34,777 nt of DNA from Cyanobacteria bacterium REEB446 (lineage in GTDB: Bacteria; Cyanobacteriota; Vampirovibrionia; LMEP-6097): positions 1-34,777 of the forward strand of contig JAGWWP010000025.1 in NCBI GenBank assembly GCA_018970325.1. The letters are read 5' to 3'. This document shows positions 27,585 to 34,777 of this stretch, piece after piece. The position numbers and the translations under genes are program-made. The first letter of the stretch is position 1. The number at the start of each line of letters is the position of its first letter. The notes beneath the pieces are model-generated. The model saw nothing but the letters and a program-made list of their open reading frames with translations. It was not told the origin of the DNA and did not search any database.

Positions 27585-27633
27585 CATTTTACTGTAAAAT
27601 AAATCCTCTGAAAAGCTTTGTATAGAGGACTTT

Positions 27634-27759
27634 ATGAAAAATCATTTTAAATTAAAGAGAGAAGAGGCTGGGACGGTTATCGGTCCAGCTATCAGGCAGC
27701 ATTGTATAAAAACTCCGACTATTACTTCTATCGCACAGGCTAAGGGTAATAGAGGTTAG
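27634..27759 (+). CDS. Possible 41-aa peptide
   Basis: ATG 27634 follows a ribosome-site-like GAGGA with 4-5 bp spacing. The product begins MKNHFKLKREEAG, holds one cysteine (QHCIKTPT) and ends KGNRG. It is basic and has no membrane helix or signal. The good ribosome site is the main argument for a real gene. I know no family, and chance ORFs of this size are common. Confidence 0.3.
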   Translation: MKNHFKLKREEAGTVIGPAIRQHCIKTPTITSIAQAKGNRG

Positions 27760-27787
27760 GCTAAAATATTCCTACAAAGCCTTTACC

Positions 27788-27806
27788 CAACTCGATTTTC
27801 AGCGTT
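27788..27806 (+). repeat. 35-nt dispersed repeat, partial copy 4
   Basis: The right half of the repeat (CAACTCGATTTTCAGCGTT) matches copy 3 at 16 of 19 positions; the left half is not conserved. It lies directly behind the 41-aa ORF. Confidence 0.4.
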
Positions 27807-27839
27807 AATTTTATATTTCACAAAAATTATAAAAACAAG

Positions 27840-27869
27840 TTTACATTAACTGGTTTTAAAAGCTAGAAT
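27840..27869 (+). promoter_or_regulatory. Candidate promoter ahead of the 48-aa ORF
   Basis: TTTACA (27840-27845) and TAGAAT (27864-27869) are 18 bp apart. The expected transcription start falls at about 27876, next to ATG 27877, so a transcript would have almost no leader. Confidence 0.4.
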
Positions 27870-27876
27870 ATTATTT

Positions 27877-28023
27877 ATGATGGTTCGTGAAGAATTAAAT
27901 CAAGTTTCTGGTGTTGGTTCTAATGGTTATAGCAACCCGTGTATCGCTAAGTCTGTAGCAAGGAATTTAGCGCCGACAACCACAACAATAAGCTCAACGC
28001 CACCAAGCTACCCAAGAAATTAG
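27877..28023 (+). CDS. Possible 48-aa peptide
   Basis: Starts MMVREELNQVSG (ATG 27877 or 27880), has one cysteine (SNPCIAKS) and ends in a Thr/Ser/Pro-rich tail. No ribosome site is visible, but a reasonable promoter lies directly upstream, so leaderless translation is conceivable. It shares with the 41-aa ORF a REE near the start, one central Cys-Ile and a Thr-rich end, too weak to prove kinship. The ORF could be chance. Confidence 0.28.
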   Translation: MMVREELNQVSGVGSNGYSNPCIAKSVARNLAPTTTTISSTPPSYPRN

Positions 28024-28114
28024 AATAATCCAGCTAATTTGTAGCCTTTAAAGTTATATTTCTAAGTTTTTATAGGTCTCTAACTTAAATTTCTATATCT
28101 TAACGCAAGCTCTA

Positions 28115-29272
28115 CTAACTTAAATCAATTACATCTGGCACACCGTCATTATCTGAATCTTTATGCTCAGAAGCTGTTCCTAAAAGAATCTTAAACCAGT
28201 TATCTCTTTGCTCTGGAATAGAAAAATCTACTAAATATCTCTCTGATTTTTTATTTGCTTCCTGTGCTGGTGCATTAGTCTCTGCCTTAGCCGCATCAGT
28301 CGGCTGACCATAAGTAACGAAACCTATCTTCAGCTCTTGATAATCACCCTTTTTCGGTAAATCTTTAAACTGTGAATCTCCCTGCCTATTTACTGTACTT
28401 TCAGTATATTCTTTATCATTCTGCTTCGCATCTGTTTGAATTTCTTTCTTCGGACCGAAAGTAATTTCATCAGAAATAGTCGTAATACGCTGATCAGAAC
28501 CGCTTGGGGCCGACGACTCCACTAATCTATAAGCTAATAAATCTCCACGACGATACATAATTAGCCTCTGATTTTCTGTCAATGCAAAATCCTGATTAGT
28601 GGAAGCTTTCCATCTATCAGAAAAATCTTTATAAGCCGCTGCCTGGTCATCATACACACCATGATAATTACCATCTAATTTTTTATCAGCCGTATCATCA
28701 GCAGTGAGTTCTGTTATCGCACTGCCATTAATCCTTATCGCAGCACCGTTACTAGAGATAAATGTCTTACTCGTATCTGCCTTATCTCTTTCTTCCTTAA
28801 GTAATTTCATTTCTGCGATCTCTTCAGGTGAAGCTTTACCCGTAAGCTTCTTAGCCTCTAAATCTCGAATATATGCATGCAACTCACCGCGAGCAGCATC
28901 TGTATTCTCTATATGCTTATCTGGATCTGCTACCTTGCCTTCTTGTGCTTGTACAACTGCATCTCTATCAGCCTTAACCGAAGCTTGAACTTTAGTCTCA
29001 TTTGGCTTAAAGTGCTTACCTGCTTCTTCACGAATAACAGCAGACTGCCAAATCGCATTTTTCTGTTCAGGACTGAGATCCTTAGAATCTTCTTCTATAG
29101 TCGCTACATAAGCATCTGACTTCGTTTTATCTGGAGCAGTAGTGATTTTCTCCTTAACAGCTGACGCTTCAGTATCTTTTAAAACCTTACCAATGCCCGT
29201 ATCATTTTTCTTAGAAAAATCACTAATAACTTGGGCGGCGGTATCCGCTTTCTCTAATGTAGTTAATGCCAT
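28115..29272 (-). CDS. Hypothetical protein with C-terminal calcium-binding motif
   Basis: A 385-aa protein rich in Ala, Lys, Thr, Asp and Glu, without signal peptide or membrane helix. The first half is helical and polar (TLEKADTAAQVISDFSKK; ARGELHAYIRDLEAKKL). The second half has strands such as RLIMYRRGDLLAYRLVESS and KIGFVTYGQP. It ends at residues 372-385 with DSDNDGVPDVIDLS, a thrombospondin type 3/dockerin-like calcium loop (DxDxDGxxD). I do not recognise the body of the protein. It is divergent from the FliJ-like gene over 213 bp. Together with two EF-hand proteins on the other side it makes a group of calcium-motif proteins lacking Sec signals. Confidence 0.65.
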   Translation of the reverse strand: MALTTLEKADTAAQVISDFSKKNDTGIGKVLKDTEASAVKEKITTAPDKTKSDAYVATIEEDSKDLSPEQKNAIWQSAVIREEAGKHFKPNETKVQASVKADRDAVVQAQEGKVADPDKHIENTDAARGELHAYIRDLEAKKLTGKASPEEIAEMKLLKEERDKADTSKTFISSNGAAIRINGSAITELTADDTADKKLDGNYHGVYDDQAAAYKDFSDRWKASTNQDFALTENQRLIMYRRGDLLAYRLVESSAPSGSDQRITTISDEITFGPKKEIQTDAKQNDKEYTESTVNRQGDSQFKDLPKKGDYQELKIGFVTYGQPTDAAKAETNAPAQEANKKSERYLVDFSIPEQRDNWFKILLGTASEHKDSDNDGVPDVIDLS

Positions 29273-29485
29273 ATTATCTTACTTAATCTACAGTTATAAA
29301 GCTTATTTACAGTATATATTGACAATAGATCCTAATATTTAAGGGGAATCCTATTTTAAAAGCATTTCTCAACAGATCCTAAGATTCTCTCCTAAAATCT
29401 GGGCAAATTATTAAAGTGGTCATTTGTATGCAAGTAGCCCCTAAATAGACCATGAAACTTAAAATTAGCAAGCATTACGTCATAC
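29273..29485. promoter_or_regulatory. Divergent intergenic region of the calcium-motif cluster
   Basis: 213 bp between the starts of the 385-aa gene and the FliJ-like gene. It holds a consensus TTGACA (about 29320) on the plus strand without a good -10 partner at 16-18 bp. The element AGATCCTAA occurs twice (about 29327 and 29373). The double element could be an operator. The promoters themselves are not clear. Confidence 0.3.
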
Positions 29486-29950
29486 ATGGTATTTAAATTT
29501 AAATTAACCAAAATTCTTAAAATGCGTGAAGATGCAGTCCAAGAACTTATTGGTGAAATTAAACTAATTGAAAAAGACATAGAAAAAACTAAACTCGATA
29601 TTAAAGTAAAATACACAGAGATTAAAAGTAATCAAGATGAAATGATAGAAACTAACTATCAATATGCAGAAGGACATTTGCGTATTTTAAAAAAACTTGA
29701 AAAAGAATTTGAAAAATTACATGAGAAATTAGCCAAATTAAGAGAGAACTTAAAAACCAAACAAGAAGAGCTTTATGAAATGAGAATGAAAGTAGAAACA
29801 CTAAAAAAGCTTAGAGAAAAACAGTCTGAAGAATACTATCGAGAAGAAAATCGTAAAGAGCAGTTAGAAACAGACGAAAAAGTAGCATTAAAATTTGCAA
29901 GTGACATGGTGAAGGCACAGCAAGAGGCGGATGAAGATGTTTGGAGCTAA
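29486..29950 (+). CDS. fliJ: FliJ-like coiled-coil export protein
   Basis: A 154-aa protein that is almost entirely a two-helix coiled coil. The opening VFKFKLTKILKMREDAVQEL corresponds to the FliJ pattern (short FxF start, then a long helix with LxxR), and length and charge fit FliJ (about 147 aa). FliJ is the stalk of the flagellar type III export ATPase complex, linking FliI to the FlhA gate; YscO/InvI-type proteins do the same in injectisomes. No other export gene is in the window. The next gene starts 20 bp inside it. Coiled coils make false family matches easy, so FliJ identity is likely but not certain. Confidence 0.6.
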   Translation: MVFKFKLTKILKMREDAVQELIGEIKLIEKDIEKTKLDIKVKYTEIKSNQDEMIETNYQYAEGHLRILKKLEKEFEKLHEKLAKLRENLKTKQEELYEMRMKVETLKKLREKQSEEYYREENRKEQLETDEKVALKFASDMVKAQQEADEDVWS

Positions 29951-32939
29951 TAAAAACATTAATGATCTCCTAGATAATCTTTTTGATTTTTCAATTAAAA
30001 CTTTTCAAGTGGAGAATATCTCTAATTTAGATTCTATAGATGAACTCCTTCAATCAATTTTAGATTTTATCGAATATTCACTAAAACACATAGAGAAGGT
30101 TTATCTTCAGCTTCGTGAATGGTATGCAACGCACACTCCAGAAGCCCCACATATCATGCATATCCCTCTACATCCAGCAGCAGCATTAGTTATACATAAT
30201 GAAGCCCTGAGAAAACTTGGCACCGATTTTGAATCCTTTGATGACTATGACGATTTTCTTAAAAAAGTTAGAACAAGGCTAGATGTGTGCTCTAGCTCAA
30301 AACACTTACTACAAGAGCAAAAAAGCTTTCTTGAAAATTCAGATGTGAGTTATATCTATTACCAGCTGCCGAATTCAGAAAAACCCATTTTAGTGAAAAG
30401 CTTAATGGATCTCAGACCTGCTATAGAGAACATCTTATTAAACTTTCAAAACTCAAAAGAACACATGCCAGGTAATCTCTACATCGAAGGTGGGTTTATC
30501 GGAGCAGCTTTTTCTGAAACTAATAATTCAGCTCTAGAACTTTACAGAGTCAAAAAAATTATTACTTTAATAAAAGAGGGCATGAACATAGAACATATAA
30601 ATTTATATCAAAAAGTCTTTGAATCACAAATACGCTTAAATAAAATGCTCACTAAAGCCATTCAAGAATTTGGCGTAAATTCTTTTCAGGCACAGCTTTA
30701 CAGTGCTCAAGCAGAAGCTAGCAGACTCGCTAAAAAATATATAGAAGAAATACATCAAGTCACACAGTCTAAATTAATACTAGATATCGAACAAGCAAAC
30801 ATTTGGTTTAAGAATGGAAAACCTTCTCTGCATCATCCTTTACATCGTGAAAATCCAGAAAACTTTCTTACTGAAATTCGAATAGATTTTCTTGAAACTA
30901 AAAGCATAGAAAAAATTACCGCTCTATATAGTGACAAGAATGCTAAATACACGAAAGCCTTACGCAAAGTAAGTAACAAGCAAAAGCTCATAGAAAAATT
31001 TATTAATTTCGACAGAAATTCTACTATTGATGAAAGTGAATTAATTAGGATTTTAGTTTTATTGCATAAAAGTTCTGGCTCACTAAGTAAGAATATAGAT
31101 ATAAGTACCGTCAAAGAGGCGTTGCAGAATATCGGCATTAGCAGTTCATATCTAGAGGAATTAGAAAAATTAACCCTTCAAGTTACTAAAATGGATATGC
31201 AGATTAGCTTTGATAAAGTATCAAGCTCATTTTTAAACTTAGAAGCTGACATAGAAGCCGTAAAATTAAAACAGTACATCGCCGTATATTTAAATAGCAT
31301 TGATAAACCACTCAGTTTAAATGAGCAAGTGAATGCTCCAAGACAAAACCATGAATTAATATTGAAGCAAAACTTTCTTGAGAATATATTCAAAACACAA
31401 GGCTGTGAAAAGCTTATGGTTACAGCTTTTAAAGAGTACTTTGATCAAAAAACAAACCAAGATCCAGAATCAATCAATCACTTAATAGAATTTTTCATTC
31501 AACACGAAAAAAATTTTGGCATAAGCACCGCTCTAGTAAAGCTCCGAGAGATAGTAGTAAAAATTTACTTCTTAACACATCGACTAAACTCACAGAGTCT
31601 CTATCAAAAAGTTACAAAAGAAAAATTTTTCCACCATGATAAGTTTTTCAAACTAGCAAGTAAACCTCTACAACAAATAGAAGCGTTTCAAAAATATCAA
31701 TACCTCACTTGGGCTCAAAAACTCACAGAAGGCTTTACTAAAGCCGATGACTCACTTCTAGAATTATTAATTGCAAATAAACTAAATTTCAAAACAGCTC
31801 TACTCAGCTTAACTTATTTATCTAAGCTGAATTCAAGCAGATACCAATTAATCCAAGCCCTGAGTTCTTTTAACAACAGTGAAGAAGAAGGACACCTACA
31901 AGCAATAGAAAAAAGTTTTTTTGAAAATTTCAAAAATGAAAGCAATATTTTTGCGATTCTCGCTCGAGGAGGTAGTTTTCAAGACATTCAAGCGATGGAC
32001 AATTTAGGCTCACTCATAGAGACCTTATATTTAAACATTAGCAACTGTAAACGACAAGAATCCTTATCTACTGAGAATTCTGGAGCGCATAGACTATCTA
32101 GGCAACAGTATTATTCAATGTGGGGAGCTCGCAGTGGACTTTATCATAATTTAAATAAGCTTAAAGATAAAGACGTTCATTTTTTAAAAGAACAATCTCA
32201 AAGACTTTTACAAATAGGTGATCAACTACAAAAAGTTGTGCAAGAAACAAATCACGACAAATGGACAGGTTATATTTTTGAAAACCTTGACTATCAGATA
32301 CTTGAGCAAAAATGGTTTCAAAAAATTAGCTTAATCAATGATTTTCTGAGAGGTTCAAGTGAGCTCAAAGAAGCTCTAGATTTATTTGGCGTATGTGATA
32401 AAGGATATAAATTCGATAAACTAAAAGCCGAAAGGCTTTTAAGTGATTTTAAAACTGCTTTTATTAAAACATTTGACTCTAATCATGAAAGTAAATCAAT
32501 AAGCATTTTTGACTTAAATGGCGATCAAAAGCTTGATAGTAAAGACTTTAAAGAGCTTTACCGTGTTATTTGTTTTCGCTTCGATGAACTTAAACAGAAT
32601 CGTGATCCATTTTTTAAGATTTTAATCTTTAACCTAATCATTCTTAATAAAGCTAATTATTATGAATCCTTAAAAACAAAATTTTCACGTTACTCTGAAC
32701 AAGAACGTTTCGTTTTCTCTGAAACAGAAAACTTGCTTTATGTGGTTAGCTCCAAATTAGATACACTTGCTTTTAAGGTAGCTGAAGCGTCCATAAAATT
32801 AGACATTAATGATTACTTAAGTAAACTAAATGAAAAAATTCAAATATTAGAAGAAAACTTAAAACATCATAAGACTTACCAAAATGAAATATTTGAGTTT
32901 CTTAACGACTCGTGCATTTATGCACTAAAAGTAATATAA
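29931..32939 (+). CDS. Large helical protein with EF-hand, unknown function
   Basis: A 1002-aa protein, mostly alpha-helical and polar, no signal peptide or membrane segment. It starts at ATG 29931 (MKMFGANKN) or 29937, inside the end of the FliJ-like gene, so the two are coupled. A canonical EF-hand loop lies at residues 861-872 (DLNGDQKLDSKD) within a helix-loop-helix. A degenerate one (FDRNSTIDESEL) occurs near residue 364. I know no family for the rest. Size, coupling to a FliJ-like protein and absence of a Sec signal would fit a type III/flagellar export substrate or a structural partner. That is inference. Confidence 0.65.
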   Translation: MKMFGANKNINDLLDNLFDFSIKTFQVENISNLDSIDELLQSILDFIEYSLKHIEKVYLQLREWYATHTPEAPHIMHIPLHPAAALVIHNEALRKLGTDFESFDDYDDFLKKVRTRLDVCSSSKHLLQEQKSFLENSDVSYIYYQLPNSEKPILVKSLMDLRPAIENILLNFQNSKEHMPGNLYIEGGFIGAAFSETNNSALELYRVKKIITLIKEGMNIEHINLYQKVFESQIRLNKMLTKAIQEFGVNSFQAQLYSAQAEASRLAKKYIEEIHQVTQSKLILDIEQANIWFKNGKPSLHHPLHRENPENFLTEIRIDFLETKSIEKITALYSDKNAKYTKALRKVSNKQKLIEKFINFDRNSTIDESELIRILVLLHKSSGSLSKNIDISTVKEALQNIGISSSYLEELEKLTLQVTKMDMQISFDKVSSSFLNLEADIEAVKLKQYIAVYLNSIDKPLSLNEQVNAPRQNHELILKQNFLENIFKTQGCEKLMVTAFKEYFDQKTNQDPESINHLIEFFIQHEKNFGISTALVKLREIVVKIYFLTHRLNSQSLYQKVTKEKFFHHDKFFKLASKPLQQIEAFQKYQYLTWAQKLTEGFTKADDSLLELLIANKLNFKTALLSLTYLSKLNSSRYQLIQALSSFNNSEEEGHLQAIEKSFFENFKNESNIFAILARGGSFQDIQAMDNLGSLIETLYLNISNCKRQESLSTENSGAHRLSRQQYYSMWGARSGLYHNLNKLKDKDVHFLKEQSQRLLQIGDQLQKVVQETNHDKWTGYIFENLDYQILEQKWFQKISLINDFLRGSSELKEALDLFGVCDKGYKFDKLKAERLLSDFKTAFIKTFDSNHESKSISIFDLNGDQKLDSKDFKELYRVICFRFDELKQNRDPFFKILIFNLIILNKANYYESLKTKFSRYSEQERFVFSETENLLYVVSSKLDTLAFKVAEASIKLDINDYLSKLNEKIQILEENLKHHKTYQNEIFEFLNDSCIYALKVI

Positions 32940-33005
32940 AGTCTACTGTCAACCTTTAAAATCTTTAACCTTAGCTTAACTTAATTTTACAATAATCATA
33001 CTATC

Positions 33006-33010
33006 AGGAG
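33006..33010 (+). promoter_or_regulatory. Ribosome binding site of the DUF1521 gene
   Basis: AGGAG ending 9 bases before ATG 33020, one of the clearer Shine-Dalgarno sequences in this window. It supports this start. Confidence 0.6.
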
Positions 33011-33019
33011 TTTACAGGC

Positions 33020-34777
33020 ATGAATGTTCAACTAACAGCGGCACAAAGATTACAACAAGAATTAATTAATGGTTTTATTACAGACCTAGAAAAACAAATA
33101 CAGCAAGGTAATACTGGAGTTGCTGTTAATGCAGATCTTGGCAATGCCTTAAATGGTTTATTGAGTAAGTTCGATAGCAATAAAGACTCTAGATTCAACA
33201 GCAATGAACTAACTTCTTTGGCAGCTCACCTAAGAAACTTAAATACAGAAAAAAATATCTCAGAGTTATTTACAACAAGCGGTCAACTTAATTTCGCAAC
33301 AAAAAGTCAAGTAGACATCACTGGCGATGGTAAATTTAATGGTCAAGAAGATTTAGTGGCTTTACAACAAATACTCGCATCACGTTCATCTAGTAATAGT
33401 AACCAAACTACCAGCTCTGCAAACTCAAACACAGTCAGCGCTGGAGTTGGCAATCCCGCTAATGGGGTTAATCACTTTAACAGTAGAGGGTCATTTTTCG
33501 TAACTGAGAGTGGTTTTACAATTTTAACTGATACAAATGTAGGTGGTTGCCAGACAGATATCTACGATAACACTGGAAAAATGATTACAAGAGTCTGGGG
33601 TGATCCACATGTTGGTGATGGTACAACAGCTGCTGGTGGATGGAACTGGCATTTTGGTAACGACTCTACCTTTATTCTTCCAGATGGTACAGAAATCATG
33701 TTTAATACTGAAGGTAACGTAAACAATAATGTCTACGTTACTACTGGTTTATATATAAAATCTGGTAATGATGTTTATCAGACGGGGCAAGACTTCGGTA
33801 CTAAGACTACAGGAGTTGCTTCTGATGGAACTAGAAATTCATCAATAACCAAGCTTGCCATGAGTGCTAGCGAGTTTGATGCTACATATGCAGATGCTGG
33901 CTCTGATGCTAATGGAGCTGGTGTTTTCGCTTGGACTAAATCTGCCAATAAGGAAGCTGGAGGCTGGGCTATACTTACTGACGGTGGTATATTCCAAGAC
34001 GTGAAGAATGAGGCTTGGGAAGATTACTTAAAAGCAGGCGGTGCTAGTTTTAAAGGGCAGTACGAAGGACAAGTATCTGTCAGCAAAGCACAAATGATAG
34101 CAGCTTTAGATGGAGATGCAGTAAGATCTTTCGATATCATCAAACAAAACATTCAAGACGTACCTGGTAGCAATCCACCAATAAAAGCTGACGATCTTTT
34201 CCTTGATTACTATTTCAAAGCAGGAGCAAATACCAAAGAATTAAAAGCTTTTTCTAATATGATTCTGAGTGGTTCATCTGCCGAGAAGTTAAATGTATTA
34301 AACGACTATATTCGTAATGGAGCAGAAATACCTCTTACAGATGATCAAGAAAGTAAATTTCTTAACTATCTAATTACTCCAGCGACTTCTGGAACGGCAA
34401 AAGCATATTTAGCCTTAATTAAAAATAATGCTTCTTCTGAAAAATTTGAGCTTCTTGATAAAGTAGCAAAAGGAGAATTTAATCTAAATGCATCTCAGCA
34501 AGATATTTTCTATAATTTCTTAACTAAGTCCGATGATACTAGATTAGCGAGAACTTACGCTGAAATGATACAAAAAGGTGCAGGTCAAGACAGTATCAAA
34601 TACCTTGAAGATTATGCAAAAGGAAATTATAAACTAGATAAAACTCAAGAAAATAAATTCCTTGGCTATTTAACGAATGAAGCTAATATTGATATAGCCA
34701 AAACATATGTTTCTTTAGTCACTGGTAATGATTCTAATAAAGCAGTAAAACTCACTGCCTTACAAGCTCTTGCAGCG
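33020..34777 (+). CDS. EF-hand protein with DUF1521 metal-ion-inducible autocleavage domain and tandem repeats, open at window end
   Basis: At least 586 aa, no stop before the edge. Two canonical EF-hand loops lie at 52-63 (DSNKDSRFNSNE) and 99-110 (DITGDGKFNGQE). A Ser/Asn-rich linker leads to a DUF1521/MIIA domain (about 150-370). There RVWGDPHVGDG holds the autocleavage site, predicted between D195 and P196, followed by the family pattern NWHFGNDSTFILPDGTEI. In Bradyrhizobium NopE1 and Vibrio homologues this domain cuts itself at GD-PHVD when calcium binds. From about 400 on there are 50-residue helical repeats, unit ends at L451, L501 and L551. No Sec signal. It follows the 1002-aa gene by 80 bp. 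The residue after PHV is G, not D as in NopE1. Confidence 0.8.
   Translation, partial: MNVQLTAAQRLQQELINGFITDLEKQIQQGNTGVAVNADLGNALNGLLSKFDSNKDSRFNSNELTSLAAHLRNLNTEKNISELFTTSGQLNFATKSQVDITGDGKFNGQEDLVALQQILASRSSSNSNQTTSSANSNTVSAGVGNPANGVNHFNSRGSFFVTESGFTILTDTNVGGCQTDIYDNTGKMITRVWGDPHVGDGTTAAGGWNWHFGNDSTFILPDGTEIMFNTEGNVNNNVYVTTGLYIKSGNDVYQTGQDFGTKTTGVASDGTRNSSITKLAMSASEFDATYADAGSDANGAGVFAWTKSANKEAGGWAILTDGGIFQDVKNEAWEDYLKAGGASFKGQYEGQVSVSKAQMIAALDGDAVRSFDIIKQNIQDVPGSNPPIKADDLFLDYYFKAGANTKELKAFSNMILSGSSAEKLNVLNDYIRNGAEIPLTDDQESKFLNYLITPATSGTAKAYLALIKNNASSEKFELLDKVAKGEFNLNASQQDIFYNFLTKSDDTRLARTYAEMIQKGAGQDSIKYLEDYAKGNYKLDKTQENKFLGYLTNEANIDIAKTYVSLVTGNDSNKAVKLTALQALAA

Larger units (their letters stand above)
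27555..28114. other. 560-bp stretch with two very small ORFs and two repeat copies
   Basis: No large gene lies between pilC and the 385-aa minus-strand gene. The stretch contains dispersed-repeat copies 3 and 4, each followed within about 75 bp by a tiny plus-strand ORF (27634-27759 and 27877-28023). The last 90 bp before the 385-aa gene's stop show nothing recognisable. Confidence 0.5.

Noticed and set aside
28704-29342. Plus-strand ORFs opposite the 385-aa gene
   Set aside because: Hydrophobic antisense shadows of an Ala/Lys/Asp-rich gene; no ribosome sites. The minus-strand gene ends in a clear calcium motif and is preferred.
32976-33004. TTAACT-N17-TACTAT as promoter of the DUF1521 gene
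   Set aside because: Transcription would begin at or behind the AGGAG ribosome site at 33006-33010, so the site would be lost from the mRNA.
33593-33640. GDPH motif as a von Willebrand factor type D domain
   Set aside because: The CGLCG-type cysteines of that domain are missing, while the following W/F/D-rich pattern matches DUF1521.

Overview
The window is AT-rich bacterial DNA, gene-dense on both strands, with no rRNA or tRNA gene that I can see. The best lineage clues are the order tuf-rpsJ on the minus strand with no other S10-operon gene behind rpsJ, an EF-Tu that reads like cyanobacterial EF-Tu, and an exported SLH-domain protein. rpsJ next to tuf is the arrangement of the cyanobacterial str operon. 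No photosynthesis gene is present, and there are a FliJ-like protein and a PilC protein. Together this suggests a non-photosynthetic relative of Cyanobacteria (Vampirovibrionia/Melainabacteria type), held with moderate confidence.

Region 1 (1-4505) is the adaptation end of a CRISPR-Cas locus: the last codons of an upstream gene, a Cas4-Cas1 fusion, Cas2, a 338-bp leader and an array of 29 complete 37-nt repeats plus one truncated terminal repeat. The effector lies outside the window. A Cas4-Cas1 fusion is typical of subtypes I-G (formerly I-U) and V-B, and the window alone cannot decide between them. One spacer occurs twice. A gapped partial copy of the repeat lies just before cas4-cas1 and may be a tracrRNA anti-repeat.

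Region 2 (4506-8887) looks mobile or defence-related. It holds three copies of a very small single-helix membrane protein with a shared C-terminal tail (two ending in a 62-bp perfect repeat), a companion two-helix membrane protein plus its truncated copy, a minus-strand pair (unknown 225-aa protein and an AAA-ATPase/PD-(D/E)XK protein), and a Dam-type adenine methyltransferase.

Region 3 (8884-27554) is mostly housekeeping: class III alcohol dehydrogenase, Kup potassium transporter, ChrA, the minus-strand block tuf-rpsJ-rne/rng-folC, a CPA2 cation/proton antiporter followed by an unknown protein and a sulfotransferase, IspF, an SLH protein, a MerR-like coiled-coil protein, NrdR, a PDZ protein, long-chain acyl-CoA synthetase and PilC. 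A 35-nt dispersed repeat sits directly behind several genes.

Region 4 (27555-34777) holds two tiny ORFs, then a cluster that I find the most interesting part: a 385-aa protein ending in a thrombospondin-3-like calcium motif, a FliJ-like rod protein, an overlapping 1002-aa protein with an EF-hand, and a large protein open at the window end. That last protein carries two EF-hands, a DUF1521 metal-ion-inducible autocleavage (MIIA) domain with the GDPH site, and 50-residue tandem repeats. None of the three large proteins has a recognisable signal peptide. A calcium-responsive set of type III/flagellar export substrates is a reasonable but untested hypothesis.
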